Below the pieces are notes generated by a model that saw only the letters and a list, made by a program, of their open reading frames with translations, had not been told where the DNA came from and did not search any database. From positions 39,909 through 103,908 of the forward strand of contig PNIW01000002.1 in the NCBI GenBank assembly GCA_002878315.1: DNA of 64,000 nt, read 5' to 3'. The DNA is from Mesoaciditoga sp. (GTDB lineage Bacteria; Thermotogota; Thermotogae; Mesoaciditogales; Mesoaciditogaceae). Shown here one piece after another: positions 19,133-29,036 of the stretch (positions are counted from its first letter, which is position 1; each line of letters starts with the position of its first letter). A program made the translations under genes and the position numbers.

Positions 19133-20221
19133 CTATCTTCTTTCCATCTTCATCATTAATGTGCCGCCGATTGATATCATTCCCAAACCAATCAGAATAA
19201 AAGCAGACGTGATAATGATAAAATCATTCATGTACATGGCTTCTATGCCGAGGGTGTATCTCAATCCCTGCGCAAAGTAAGAAATTGGCAGAATGCGGGA
19301 TATTATTCTCATGTAGTCGGGCATTATAGAGTAAGGGAAAAAAACATCTGAGAAGAGCATCATCGTGACAGAAAGGATGGTCGTTATGTTAAGAACGGTC
19401 CATAGATCCCTCGAAATCATCGAAATCAAAAGTCCTATTCCGAGTGATAGAAAGATGCCACCCGAAACGAAGATTAAAAACATTGTCCAATTTACATTGT
19501 AAGATGTAGAAAAGATCCATTCCGAGAACAATATAGTCAATACAGATGCCAAAAGAGAAATAACAAGCCTTGCAAAGGCTAGAGAGAGAAAAAAAGCACC
19601 TCCGTTTATGGGAGTAACGGAAAGTCTCTTTAAAACCGCGTTTTGCCTGTAATTTCCAGCGATTATTGCCATTCCAAACATTCCCGCTATTGTTATGGAA
19701 ATGGCTATGACTCCGGGAACTATAAAGCCTATGACGGTTAAACTACCGCTTTTTACGGATATGGATTTTATCTGTATGTAGTTTTTAACATTCGAAAGTC
19801 CGCTTATAATACTTCCGGCAATGACATTTTGAAGGATCTTTAAATAATTGTTGTACTGGCCGAAGGATTGATTGTATATGAATGTAAGTGAATTTTGATC
19901 AAAAATCGCTCCCATTTGCACATTTCCTGCAAGCAATAAGTGATTTAATGCCTCCTTGCTGTCTACAAATTCAAAATCTACACCGCTTCCCGAGGCCGCC
20001 TGCGTTATCATCTTTTCGAGCTCGGGAGAGGTTGTGAATGCCCCTATTTTAACGTTAACAGCCGTTTTGCTGCCGGAAAGACCTTCTATCACAAAGCCGA
20101 GTATGAACATCAAAACTATCGGCAAGAGAAAGAACATCAAAAGAGCCTGTCGATCTCGAAATAGCATGGCAAAAGATTTGTAAATCACCGCATCAGTCCT
20201 TCCATACTTTTTTTCCGTCAA
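19133..20221 (-). CDS. ABC-2 type transporter permease
   Basis: 362 aa; N-terminal TM, extracytoplasmic domain, 5 C-terminal TMs, PILPISYFAQGLRYTL. Confidence 0.85.
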   Translation of the reverse strand: MTEKKYGRTDAVIYKSFAMLFRDRQALLMFFLLPIVLMFILGFVIEGLSGSKTAVNVKIGAFTTSPELEKMITQAASGSGVDFEFVDSKEALNHLLLAGNVQMGAIFDQNSLTFIYNQSFGQYNNYLKILQNVIAGSIISGLSNVKNYIQIKSISVKSGSLTVIGFIVPGVIAISITIAGMFGMAIIAGNYRQNAVLKRLSVTPINGGAFFLSLAFARLVISLLASVLTILFSEWIFSTSYNVNWTMFLIFVSGGIFLSLGIGLLISMISRDLWTVLNITTILSVTMMLFSDVFFPYSIMPDYMRIISRILPISYFAQGLRYTLGIEAMYMNDFIIITSAFILIGLGMISIGGTLMMKMERR

Positions 20222-21134
20222 ATCTCAGGAAGATGGCATTAATCTTTGGATAATCATGATACCTGTCATTTGAAAGTATCCATGAATTTGTGCTCTTGGC
20301 AATCTCTATTATCAGTTCATCGGCTGGAGAATGAAATTTGACATCCGAATGTTTTTGAAATCTCTCTTCAAAAATCCGCCTTTGGGTACCCCTGAGATTG
20401 TATTCGAAATTCTCATCAAAGATTATTTTAAAAGGCCAAGGCGTTTCATGCATCTTTCCGATAAGACGAAAAGAAAGAAAGATGTTGTTTAGATCCGGAT
20501 AAGGGCTTCCAACCATCGCTATGTTACTTCCATCGACGATGAGCAATGCTTTTGCATTTTTTGTTAGTGCTCCTCTTACGTAAGGATCTCTTATCGAATC
20601 CGCGACAAATTTTTTGTCTGAGGGAAGAAGGGAATTGTATATTTCCCGAAAGGTGTTAAATGTTGCCATATCTAAGGACAGAAAATCGACATTTTGAGTC
20701 ATTTTGACAAGATCTTCTATTATGCCGTTATCGTTATAATTTCCCTTAAACGCAAAGACCAAGTAGAGATCGAGAAAATCATCGAAATAAGCCGAATTAT
20801 CTTTTAAAAATTTCTTCCATCCTGCCATAAACGTTGCGTAATCTTTTGTGCTTATTCCTTCGATTTCTGCAAGTTTAATAGTGATTTCGTCCATTGGGAG
20901 ATAATTTTTTGGATCCTTAATCATGGCTATTATGCCATTCGTTCTTCCGGAGATGTCATTTACCTCTGAAAGGGATCTTAACTTTGGATTTATCATCCCA
21001 AGCGCCTCTGAAATTTTATTCTTTGTCCATCCTTCTTTTCCATATCTTCTTATAACGCCCGCAAGGTGGAGGGCATCCTCTCCATCTTCGAGAAAGATCT
21101 TTTCTTTGTAAATATCGATAATCGTTTTCTTCAT
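20193..21134 (-). CDS. Hypothetical protein with C-terminal NYN / Zc3h12a-like ribonuclease domain
   Basis: ALLIVDGSNIAMVG ... SPADELIIEIAKSTNSWILSNDRYHDYP: PIN-like acidic motifs. Confidence 0.65.
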   Translation of the reverse strand: MKKTIIDIYKEKIFLEDGEDALHLAGVIRRYGKEGWTKNKISEALGMINPKLRSLSEVNDISGRTNGIIAMIKDPKNYLPMDEITIKLAEIEGISTKDYATFMAGWKKFLKDNSAYFDDFLDLYLVFAFKGNYNDNGIIEDLVKMTQNVDFLSLDMATFNTFREIYNSLLPSDKKFVADSIRDPYVRGALTKNAKALLIVDGSNIAMVGSPYPDLNNIFLSFRLIGKMHETPWPFKIIFDENFEYNLRGTQRRIFEERFQKHSDVKFHSPADELIIEIAKSTNSWILSNDRYHDYPKINAIFLRFDGKKVWKD

Positions 21135-22024
21135 TCTAAAAGTGCATCGATAAATTCAGTTGCCTTGAAATCCTTTAGATCTTCTAAACCTTCCCCTATT
21201 CCTATGAGTTTGACAGGTATGTTGAGTTCTTTCTTTATAGAAAAGATCATTCCACCCTTTGCGGTCCCATCGAATTTTGTTAACACAATGCCGGTAACTC
21301 CCGTGCTCTGTCCAAAGATTTTCGCCTGCTGGATTGCGTTCTGTCCTATTGTCGAGTCCAAGACGAGGAGAACCTCCTGGGGCTGATCTGGTTTTAACTT
21401 CTTTATTATCTTATGAATTTTTTCAAGTTCTCTCATCAAATTGTCCTTTGTGTGGAGTCTTCCTGCCGTATCTATCAAAGCAACGTCTAATTTTTCGGAT
21501 ATGGCATGTGTGACCGTGTCATACACGACGGCTCCCGCATCTGCCCCCCACTGATGTGATATGACCGGAACCCCAACCCTTCTTCCCCATTCTTTTAACT
21601 GATCTATTGCCGCAGCCCTAAAGGTATCTCCTGCTCCGAGAACGACACGTTTCCCTTCTTTTTTAAATCTGAATGCAAGTTTACCTGCCGTTGTTGTCTT
21701 TCCTGATCCGTTAACTCCAACAAGAGTGTAGATGGTCGGTCCTTCACTTGCAAATGTTATGGATTCGTCGGGGCCCAAAAGTTCTAAGAGAACTTTTTTA
21801 AGAGCATCTATCGCATCCTTCTCTTTTGATTCTTTTACCCTTTCAACGATATAGTCGGATGTGGATACACCAACATCCGAAAGAAGAAGCAGTTCCATTA
21901 TCTCTTCTATCTTTTCTTTGTCTAAATTTCCACCCTTTAGAATGGATAAGGCCTTTCCTAAAAATCCATTCTTTGTTTTCTCAAGACCTTTTTTGAATAT
22001 GTCAAATATTCCCAAATTCATCAC
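21131..22024 (-). CDS. ftsY: Signal recognition particle receptor FtsY
   Basis: LVGVNGSGKTTTAGKLA, GAGDTFRAAAIDQL, DTAGRLHT, LTKFDGTAKGG. Confidence 0.96.
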   Translation of the reverse strand: MMNLGIFDIFKKGLEKTKNGFLGKALSILKGGNLDKEKIEEIMELLLLSDVGVSTSDYIVERVKESKEKDAIDALKKVLLELLGPDESITFASEGPTIYTLVGVNGSGKTTTAGKLAFRFKKEGKRVVLGAGDTFRAAAIDQLKEWGRRVGVPVISHQWGADAGAVVYDTVTHAISEKLDVALIDTAGRLHTKDNLMRELEKIHKIIKKLKPDQPQEVLLVLDSTIGQNAIQQAKIFGQSTGVTGIVLTKFDGTAKGGMIFSIKKELNIPVKLIGIGEGLEDLKDFKATEFIDALLE

Positions 22025-23735
22025 CGGGCTTATAAAATTCGAGTAATTCTTTGACCTTTTCGATTAGGTAATTCTTATCATCGATCTTGATCTTCAAAGG
22101 TTTATCCGAATTTCTCAATTTAAGTTCAACTTCGCCATTTTCAAGAGATTTGCCACATGTTATTCTCAGCGGTATCCCTACAAGATCCGCGTCTTTGAAC
22201 TTGAATCCGGCCGAAACCTCTCTGTCATCTAAGATTACATCTATTCCATTCTTTTCAAGTAAATCATGAAGTTCATGCCCGATCCTCATCTGATCGCCAG
22301 AAACGTTGACAACCGTTATAACGACCTCAAAAGGCGCTATCGATCTCGGCCATATTATTCCTCGATCGTCGTGAAATTGTTCTACAACGGCGGCCATAGT
22401 TCTGCTTACTCCCCATCCATAGCAACCCATAATGTAGTACTTCTCATTTCCGTCTGAATCGACATAGGTAGCCGAAAGTTTCTCCGAATATTTTGTGCCG
22501 AGTTTGAAGACCTGGCCAACCTCTATGCCTTTTTTCATTTTCAAAGCATGGCCGCATTTTGGACATTTGTCTCCCTCAACGACCGTGCGTATATCTGCAT
22601 ATTCGTTTATTTTGAAGTCCCTTCCGTGATTTACGTTTATGTAGTGATACTCATTCTTAAGTCCGCCGACAATGTAATTGACAAGAGTCTTTACAGATCT
22701 GTCCGCTATTATTCTTACATTTACCCCAATGGGCCCTATATAGCCTATCTGTGTCGAAAATTTCTGGTAGACTTCCTCTCCCGTTGCAAGTCTTAAGGTC
22801 TGATCTCCGAGATAGGATTTCAATTTTGCGATGTTTATTTCAAGATCTCCTCTTATCATCGCCATGATATACCCGCTTCGTCCTACGAAGATCATAGACT
22901 TGACTATGCGCTTTTTGTCAACGTTTAAAAATTTCGAAAGTTCCTCTACGGTTCTGACATTGGGCGTCTCGACGAGCTTTAATGGCTTTTGATCCTCCTC
23001 GATTCTGAAATCATCATCTAAACATTCGGCCCTTTCTTGAGTTGCGGCATAACCGCAACTATCGCAAACAAGTATGTCAGATTCTCCGCTTTCGGCAAAG
23101 GCCGTGAACTCGTGGGAATTGCTTCCGCCTATGGCTCCGGTATCGGCTTCGACGGCAACGTATTTCAAATCCATCCTCTCGCATATTTTAGAATAAGCGT
23201 CGTACATGTCTTTGTAAGTTTTATCGAGAGATTCATAACTTGTGTGGAAACTATAGGCATCTTTCATTATGAACTCTCTTCCACGCAAAAGTCCGAAGCG
23301 TGGCCTTATCTCGTCCCTGTATTTCGTGTTTATCTGGTAGAAATTAACGGGAAGTTGCTTGTAAGATCTCAATTCGTCCTTGACAAGGGTCGTTATCATC
23401 TCTTCATGGGTTGGGCCGAGCGTGAATTCTCTATCATTTCTGTCTTTTAATTTCATCATTTCGGGACCGTAATCTTCCCATCGTCCTGTTATCTTCCATA
23501 TTTCGGCAGGTTGCATTATAGGCATCAGAAGTTCCTGGGCTCCGGTTCTGTTCATCTCTTCCCTTACTATCTGTGTTATTTTTTGAAGCACCTTTGTGCC
23601 AAGTGGAAGGTAGGAAAAGATCCCCGAGGCGGATTTCCTTATGAATCCACCCCTTACCAACAGTTCGGCGCTTTTGATATCTGCATCGGACGGTACTTCT
23701 TTCAAAGTAGGCGCATAGAGTTTAGACCAGTACAT
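22002..23735 (-). CDS. proS: Proline--tRNA ligase (bacterial type with YbaK-like editing insert)
   Basis: 577 aa; GFIRKSASGIFSYLPLGTKVLQKI, GPTHEEMIT, YGWGVSRTMAAVVEQ. Confidence 0.97.
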   Translation of the reverse strand: MYWSKLYAPTLKEVPSDADIKSAELLVRGGFIRKSASGIFSYLPLGTKVLQKITQIVREEMNRTGAQELLMPIMQPAEIWKITGRWEDYGPEMMKLKDRNDREFTLGPTHEEMITTLVKDELRSYKQLPVNFYQINTKYRDEIRPRFGLLRGREFIMKDAYSFHTSYESLDKTYKDMYDAYSKICERMDLKYVAVEADTGAIGGSNSHEFTAFAESGESDILVCDSCGYAATQERAECLDDDFRIEEDQKPLKLVETPNVRTVEELSKFLNVDKKRIVKSMIFVGRSGYIMAMIRGDLEINIAKLKSYLGDQTLRLATGEEVYQKFSTQIGYIGPIGVNVRIIADRSVKTLVNYIVGGLKNEYHYINVNHGRDFKINEYADIRTVVEGDKCPKCGHALKMKKGIEVGQVFKLGTKYSEKLSATYVDSDGNEKYYIMGCYGWGVSRTMAAVVEQFHDDRGIIWPRSIAPFEVVITVVNVSGDQMRIGHELHDLLEKNGIDVILDDREVSAGFKFKDADLVGIPLRITCGKSLENGEVELKLRNSDKPLKIKIDDKNYLIEKVKELLEFYKPGDEFGNI

Positions 23736-23743
23736 ATCTCCTC

Positions 23744-24757
23744 CTATATTTTATCGATTATTTTATCGATGATTTTATTCATAATTTCAAAATATTCTTT
23801 GTTATCATCTCGGGCAAGAGTTCCTTCATCTGTGCTTTTTTCGACCTCTATATCAAAGGGAATCTCTCCAAGTGCCCGCAATCCAAGGATTCTTTCAAGA
23901 TCACCGGGATCTATCTTTCCAAAAGGATAAAGCCTGTTATGACAGTTGTCGCACACGAAATAGGCCATATTTTCAACGAATCCTGAAATTTTTATGCCGA
24001 CCTGGTTGAAAAAGTCAACGGTTCTGACTGCATCCGCTATGGAAAGTTCGCCCGGCGTCGTGACTATAACGGCTCCATCCAGATCTAAATTTTGTTTTAC
24101 GGTAAGTGCCGCATCTCCAGTACCGGGAGGGAGATCTATTATGAAATAATCGAGTTCTGGCCATTCTGTCATTTCCATCATCTCGACAATGGCTTTTGTG
24201 ACCATCGCACCCTTCCATATAACAGGCGTTTCCTGATCTACAACGTATCCAAGAGACATAGAATAAATTCCATCCTTGAAGATGGGAATTAATTTGTTCC
24301 CCTCAACAGTCGCCTTCTCATCTATCGTGCCGAGCATTCTCGGTACATTCGGCCCATGGATGTCAGCATCCAAAATACCGACTTTGTATCCCTTCCTTTT
24401 CAAAGTTATGGCCATGGAAACGGCGATTGTGGTCTTTCCAACTCCTCCCTTTGCGCTTAAAACGGCTATTCTTTTTTTTGCACTTCGAACGAAGTGTTTT
24501 TGTTCTACAGTTGCCGAAGCAGGCTGGTCCTGGACTGTCGTCAGAACAAGCCTTATTCCAGACCCTCTGAAGGCTGATTTTATATCTTCAAGGATACGAT
24601 TCCTGACATCCTCATTTTTTGTCGCAAGGTTCAGAAGGATTTTGACTTCTTCTCCATTTATCTCTATCGACTTGACTATTTTAAAGTCAACTATGCTTTT
24701 AGCGTAACCGGGATACCTTATCTTGGAAAGAGCCGATCTTATCTCTTCTTCTGTCAT
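23744..24757 (-). CDS. Mrp/NBP35-family Fe-S carrier ATPase
   Basis: DUF59 N-terminus; AVLSAKGGVGKTTIAVSMA; DADIHGPNVPRMLG; CDNCHNRLYPFG. Confidence 0.93.
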   Translation of the reverse strand: MTEEEIRSALSKIRYPGYAKSIVDFKIVKSIEINGEEVKILLNLATKNEDVRNRILEDIKSAFRGSGIRLVLTTVQDQPASATVEQKHFVRSAKKRIAVLSAKGGVGKTTIAVSMAITLKRKGYKVGILDADIHGPNVPRMLGTIDEKATVEGNKLIPIFKDGIYSMSLGYVVDQETPVIWKGAMVTKAIVEMMEMTEWPELDYFIIDLPPGTGDAALTVKQNLDLDGAVIVTTPGELSIADAVRTVDFFNQVGIKISGFVENMAYFVCDNCHNRLYPFGKIDPGDLERILGLRALGEIPFDIEVEKSTDEGTLARDDNKEYFEIMNKIIDKIIDKI

Positions 24758-25866
24758 AGAACTCGCCTCTTTTGATATTTCATTTTTGATAATACTTCTT
24801 CTTTGAATTCCTTAAATTCTTTATTTATTATAGCAGCCTTTGATCTTTTCATCAAATCTGTTAAAAAATAAATGTTGTGGTAAGTCGCGAGGATCATCCC
24901 AGTTGACTCATTTCTTTTTATGAGATGATGAATGTATCCGCGCGAATAACTGCGGCATACCTCGCAATCGCACGATGGGTCAAGGGGGCCCTTGTCCTTT
25001 TCGTATATCGCGGCGCGAATGTTTATACGCCCTTGTGAGGTAAGTATTCCACCGTGTCTTGCCATTCTTGTAGGCAAGACGCAATCCATCATGTCTACCC
25101 CGCGCTCAACTGCCTCAAGCATTAAGAGAGGATCGCCAACTCCCATGAGATACCTTGGTCTATCTTCTGGCATAAGAGGAAGAACTACATCTAACATTTT
25201 TATCGTTGTATCGATGTCTTCTCCCACACTCAATCCACCAATTCCAAATCCATCGAATGGAAGGGATGTTATCTCGATTGTGCTTTCCCTTCGAGTTTCT
25301 TCAAAAAATCCTCCCTGAGTTATGCCAAAGAGCGCCTGATCCTTTCTTTTATGGGCAAGAATAGCCCTTTGCGCCCATTTAAAGGTTCTTTTCATCGATT
25401 TTTTCGTTGACTCAAGATCAGTTGGTGCGAGGCATTCATCGAGCACCATTGCTATATCCGAGCCTATAGTTTCCTGAATTTCAACTACCTTTTCCGGCGT
25501 GAATCTGTGGACCGTTCCGTCAAAAGGTGATTTAAAATCGGCACCATCGTCGTCAACCTTTATGTTTTTCGAAAGGCTAAAGATTTGGAAACCACCGCTG
25601 TCCGTAAGGACGGGAATATCCCATGAGGCAAAATCGTGTATTCCGCCGAATTCGCGAAGGATCTCGAGTCCAGGCTTTAGATAAAGGTGAAAGGCATTCG
25701 CAAGGACTATGGTAGCACCGGCCTTCTTTACGCAATCACGTGTGCACATTTTAATGGCGCCGTTAGTGCCCACGGGCATGAAAACAGGAGTCTCTACCGT
25801 ACCCCTTTCGAGTATCAATTTTCCAGATCGTGCAGTTCCGTCTCTTCTGGTGGTTTCGAATCGCAA
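24754..25866 (-). CDS. tgt: tRNA-guanine transglycosylase
   Basis: TPVFMPVGTNGAIK, LTDSGGFQIFSL, FGITQGG, CxCxxC zinc site. Confidence 0.97.
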   Translation of the reverse strand: MRFETTRRDGTARSGKLILERGTVETPVFMPVGTNGAIKMCTRDCVKKAGATIVLANAFHLYLKPGLEILREFGGIHDFASWDIPVLTDSGGFQIFSLSKNIKVDDDGADFKSPFDGTVHRFTPEKVVEIQETIGSDIAMVLDECLAPTDLESTKKSMKRTFKWAQRAILAHKRKDQALFGITQGGFFEETRRESTIEITSLPFDGFGIGGLSVGEDIDTTIKMLDVVLPLMPEDRPRYLMGVGDPLLMLEAVERGVDMMDCVLPTRMARHGGILTSQGRINIRAAIYEKDKGPLDPSCDCEVCRSYSRGYIHHLIKRNESTGMILATYHNIYFLTDLMKRSKAAIINKEFKEFKEEVLSKMKYQKRRVL

Positions 25867-26645
25867 ATTTTTTCACCCTTCCCATTTAAAAATTCATCAA
25901 AGGTCATTTTCAATTCCTCTTCATTATTTTTCAGTTTTATCGTTTTGAAAAAAATGTTAACTTCGGAGACGGTATATATCTTTTCTCCAAATTTAGCCGT
26001 GTCTCCTGTGTCCGGAATTCCTTTCAAAATTTCAAGATAAACGTCATTCTCGTATGCCAAGCAGCAAAGCAATCTTCCGCACACCCCGGAAATTTTTGAC
26101 GGATTTATCAAAAGTTGCTGTGTTTTTGCGTATTTTAAGGTAATGCTCTTGAAATCCCTTTCGAATCTCGAACAGCACGTCTGCATTCCACACATTCCTA
26201 TTCCACCAACTATCTTGGCGACATCTCTAACGCCTATTTGTCTTAGTTCTATTCTTGTTTTGAAGGTTGCGGCAAGATCTTTGACAAGGGCTCTGAAATC
26301 GATCCTTCCGTCTGCAGAGAAAAAGTAGATAAGTTTGGCTTTATCGAGGGTATACCTCGCGTAAAGCATTTTCATCGGAAGATCGTGCTCGAGGACCTTC
26401 TCTTTACCTATTTCAAAGGCTGCCGCAGCATCTTTTTGATTTGCAAGATCGTTTTCTATGTCTTCCTGCGTTGCAATCCTTAGAATCTTCTTTTCAGCCG
26501 TTCCTTCGTTGAAGATCTTTATGACAGTTCCTATCTCTATTCCAAAATCACTTTCTGCAACAACTTTTTGATTTATCTTTATTTCTCCGTCGAATTCAAA
26601 ATGATAAATCTGCCCAAGTTTTTCAAAAGTTACTCCATATACCAT
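25815..26645 (-). CDS. PSP1/RicT (YaaT) family protein
   Basis: YFFSADGRIDFRALVKDLAATFKTRIELRQIGVRDVAKIVGGIGMCGMQTCCSRF; LLCCLAYE. Confidence 0.95.
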   Translation of the reverse strand: MVYGVTFEKLGQIYHFEFDGEIKINQKVVAESDFGIEIGTVIKIFNEGTAEKKILRIATQEDIENDLANQKDAAAAFEIGKEKVLEHDLPMKMLYARYTLDKAKLIYFFSADGRIDFRALVKDLAATFKTRIELRQIGVRDVAKIVGGIGMCGMQTCCSRFERDFKSITLKYAKTQQLLINPSKISGVCGRLLCCLAYENDVYLEILKGIPDTGDTAKFGEKIYTVSEVNIFFKTIKLKNNEEELKMTFDEFLNGKGEKICDSKPPEETELHDLEN

Positions 26646-26648
26646 AAT

Positions 26649-27578
26649 CTATACCTTCTTTAAGATAGAAAAATTCAGCAAAAGCCAGAAAATATTCACA
26701 TCCATATTCACATTTTCCCTTTTTATTCTCGAGAGTCTCTCGACGAATTCTCTAAGCGGTGCCTTCATCTTTATGTAATATGCGATATATGATTTTCTAT
26801 TCAAACTTTTCCATAAATTAGTGTTGTGGAAGATGATCAGATCTTCTGATAGAATCAAAGATGCATCAAAAAGTATGGAAAGAGATCTATCCTTTGAGAG
26901 AAAATCATTCAGGCGATCGAAGTACGCGTTAATGTTTTTAAAATTCACAAGCAAAAGTACACGCTCAAAATCAGCCAAAAGCGCTCCTTTTTCCTTGAAA
27001 GATTCAAAATCCAATATATCTTTTTCCATCAGAGATATTATGTTCTTTATCTCTTCAGGCGCTTTTTTGTAAAGATCGACAAGTTCCGGATTGCTCTTTA
27101 AGAGATCTATTTCACGTGAATCATGAAGATTCAATGATTCGACAAACTCATCCATCCTGAAAAAGCCGGTGAAGATGAAAAACCTGCTTTTTAAGGTTGA
27201 AAAGATCGAATCGATGTTAGATGAAAAGGCAAGAAAAACGGCATAATCGGGAGGTTCTTCAACGATCTTCAACAAAGCCGAAGAGGCCTCCGGTGTTAAA
27301 AGCGACATCTCGTCGATTATTACATACTTTCTTGAGGCATTTGACGGAGGATACGAAAGAAATGATCTTATCTTTCTTACCGTGTCTATGCTTACGTATT
27401 CTTCCCTTTCCACCTCAAATGTGTCGTAATAAGGATTGGACTTTTCAACGATTTTAAACAAAGACGAAATTATCTCCCGCCTGTAGAGATCATTTTCTAC
27501 CCTTATGAGAAATCGCGGTACAGAATCTCTTGTAAAAAAGGTCGAAAGATTTTTGACGAATTCATCCACGCTTTTCAT
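26649..27578 (-). CDS. DNA polymerase III delta' -like subunit (HolB-like)
   Basis: KYVIIDEMSLLTPEASSALLKIVEEPPDYAVFLAFSSNIDSIFSTLKSRF; lies between ricT and yaaR homologues. Confidence 0.8.
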   Translation of the reverse strand: MKSVDEFVKNLSTFFTRDSVPRFLIRVENDLYRREIISSLFKIVEKSNPYYDTFEVEREEYVSIDTVRKIRSFLSYPPSNASRKYVIIDEMSLLTPEASSALLKIVEEPPDYAVFLAFSSNIDSIFSTLKSRFFIFTGFFRMDEFVESLNLHDSREIDLLKSNPELVDLYKKAPEEIKNIISLMEKDILDFESFKEKGALLADFERVLLLVNFKNINAYFDRLNDFLSKDRSLSILFDASLILSEDLIIFHNTNLWKSLNRKSYIAYYIKMKAPLREFVERLSRIKRENVNMDVNIFWLLLNFSILKKV

Positions 27579-28003
27579 CTGTAAAGATCCATTATAAGGC
27601 CATTTATCTCTCCTATTTTTGAAGCGAAATAAATGGTCGACTTTTCAGATTCAATGATTTTTTTAGAAAGTTCTTCGAGTTTTTTGTCTATTTCATCCAC
27701 TATAAAGTAAAATCGCGTTTTTTTGTCCTCGAAATTTTTAACCTCTGAAAATCTGTAGAGGTGATTTTTTATGACGACCAAAAAAGCTCTTATCTTCTTT
27801 TTGTAGACATTCATATTTTCCTCGGTTGGAGATCTCGAAAGGGCATTTCCGCTTTCTATTATCTCTTCTATTATGATGTTAAGATCCTTTTCCTCTTCTT
27901 CATCGAGAAAATATCCAAAACTCTCATTTTTTAGTTTTTTGACATCTTTCGATCTTTTTGATTCTACAGGCTGGGCCCCTTCATCCGCAGGATTTATCCT
28001 CAA
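27575..28003 (-). CDS. DUF327 (YaaR) family protein
   Basis: 142 aa; length and helical pattern typical; synteny with holB/ricT. Confidence 0.7.
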   Translation of the reverse strand: MRINPADEGAQPVESKRSKDVKKLKNESFGYFLDEEEEKDLNIIIEEIIESGNALSRSPTEENMNVYKKKIRAFLVVIKNHLYRFSEVKNFEDKKTRFYFIVDEIDKKLEELSKKIIESEKSTIYFASKIGEINGLIMDLYR

Positions 28004-29022
28004 TCCATCACCCCTTTTACTATCTTTTCTATCTTACCATCGTACGGTGGGAGTATAATCCCTCTTTCAGTAATGATCGCGTCTACAAGAGAAGCGTCCG
28101 TAACATCAAAGGCCGGATTGTACACACCAACACCTTCTGGAGCAATCCTGATTCCCTTTATTGAGGTTACTTCATCGTGCGATCTCTCCTCTATTGGAAT
28201 CTCGCTTCCGTTTTTTATTTTCAAATCTATCGTTGAAATCGGTGCTACAACGTAAAATTTAACGTTGTGACGTTTGGCAAGAAGGGAAAGGGAATAAGTG
28301 CCAATTTTATTTGCAACGTCTCCATTCGCCGCTATTCTATCCGCGCCAACTATTACGGCATCAACCTTCCTTGTTTTCATTACCCATCCGGCCATATTAT
28401 CACATATAAGCGTTGTCTTGACACCTAATTTCATTAATTCCCACGCCGTTAACCTTGAACCCTGAAGATACGGTCTTGTTTCGTCGACGTAAGCGTTTAT
28501 GGTCTTCCCATGATCGAGTGCCGCATGGATCATTCCTATCGCAGTTCCATAATCAACCGTTGCAAGCGCGCCGGCATTACAGTGGGTTATCACGGTAGCG
28601 CTGGATGGCAAAAGAGTCTGACCATATTCGCCCATTTTTTTGTTAACGGCGATATCCTCATTTGCTATTCTCTCGGCCTCATCGTTGAGCGATTTAACAA
28701 CGTAGGCAGGATCTCCTTTCAATGACAAGAATTTCGAGTGCATCCTTTCGAGAGCCCAGAAAAGATTGACAGCCGTGGGACGGGTTTTGGCGAGTTTTTC
28801 CTTTATTTTGTTCATCTTTTCTTCGCGAAGATCATCTTTGTTTTCGATTGCCCCTATGACGTATCCAAATGCGGCCGTCGCGCCTATTGCCGGCGCACCG
28901 CGTACAACCATATCCTTTATCGCTGCGGCCACGCAATCTGAACTTTCGCATTTCACGTATTCTTCTACCTGCGGAAGTTTCCTCTGATCTATAAGCGAAA
29001 GGGATCTTCCATCCCATTTCAT
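28000..29022 (-). CDS. mtnA: S-methyl-5-thioribose-1-phosphate isomerase
   Basis: VVRGAPAIGATAAFGYVIG; ITHCNAGALATVDYGTAIG; VGADRIAANGDVANKIGTY; start refined to MKWDGRSL. Confidence 0.93.
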   Translation of the reverse strand: MKWDGRSLSLIDQRKLPQVEEYVKCESSDCVAAAIKDMVVRGAPAIGATAAFGYVIGAIENKDDLREEKMNKIKEKLAKTRPTAVNLFWALERMHSKFLSLKGDPAYVVKSLNDEAERIANEDIAVNKKMGEYGQTLLPSSATVITHCNAGALATVDYGTAIGMIHAALDHGKTINAYVDETRPYLQGSRLTAWELMKLGVKTTLICDNMAGWVMKTRKVDAVIVGADRIAANGDVANKIGTYSLSLLAKRHNVKFYVVAPISTIDLKIKNGSEIPIEERSHDEVTSIKGIRIAPEGVGVYNPAFDVTDASLVDAIITERGIILPPYDGKIEKIVKGVMD

Positions 29023-29036
29023 AGTCAATGTGGAGA

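Noticed and set aside
18852-19280. 142-aa plus-strand ORF
   Set aside because: Runs through two tRNA genes on the opposite strand (GRFELPIY.../EWDLNPRWENP are typical tRNA-antisense translations).
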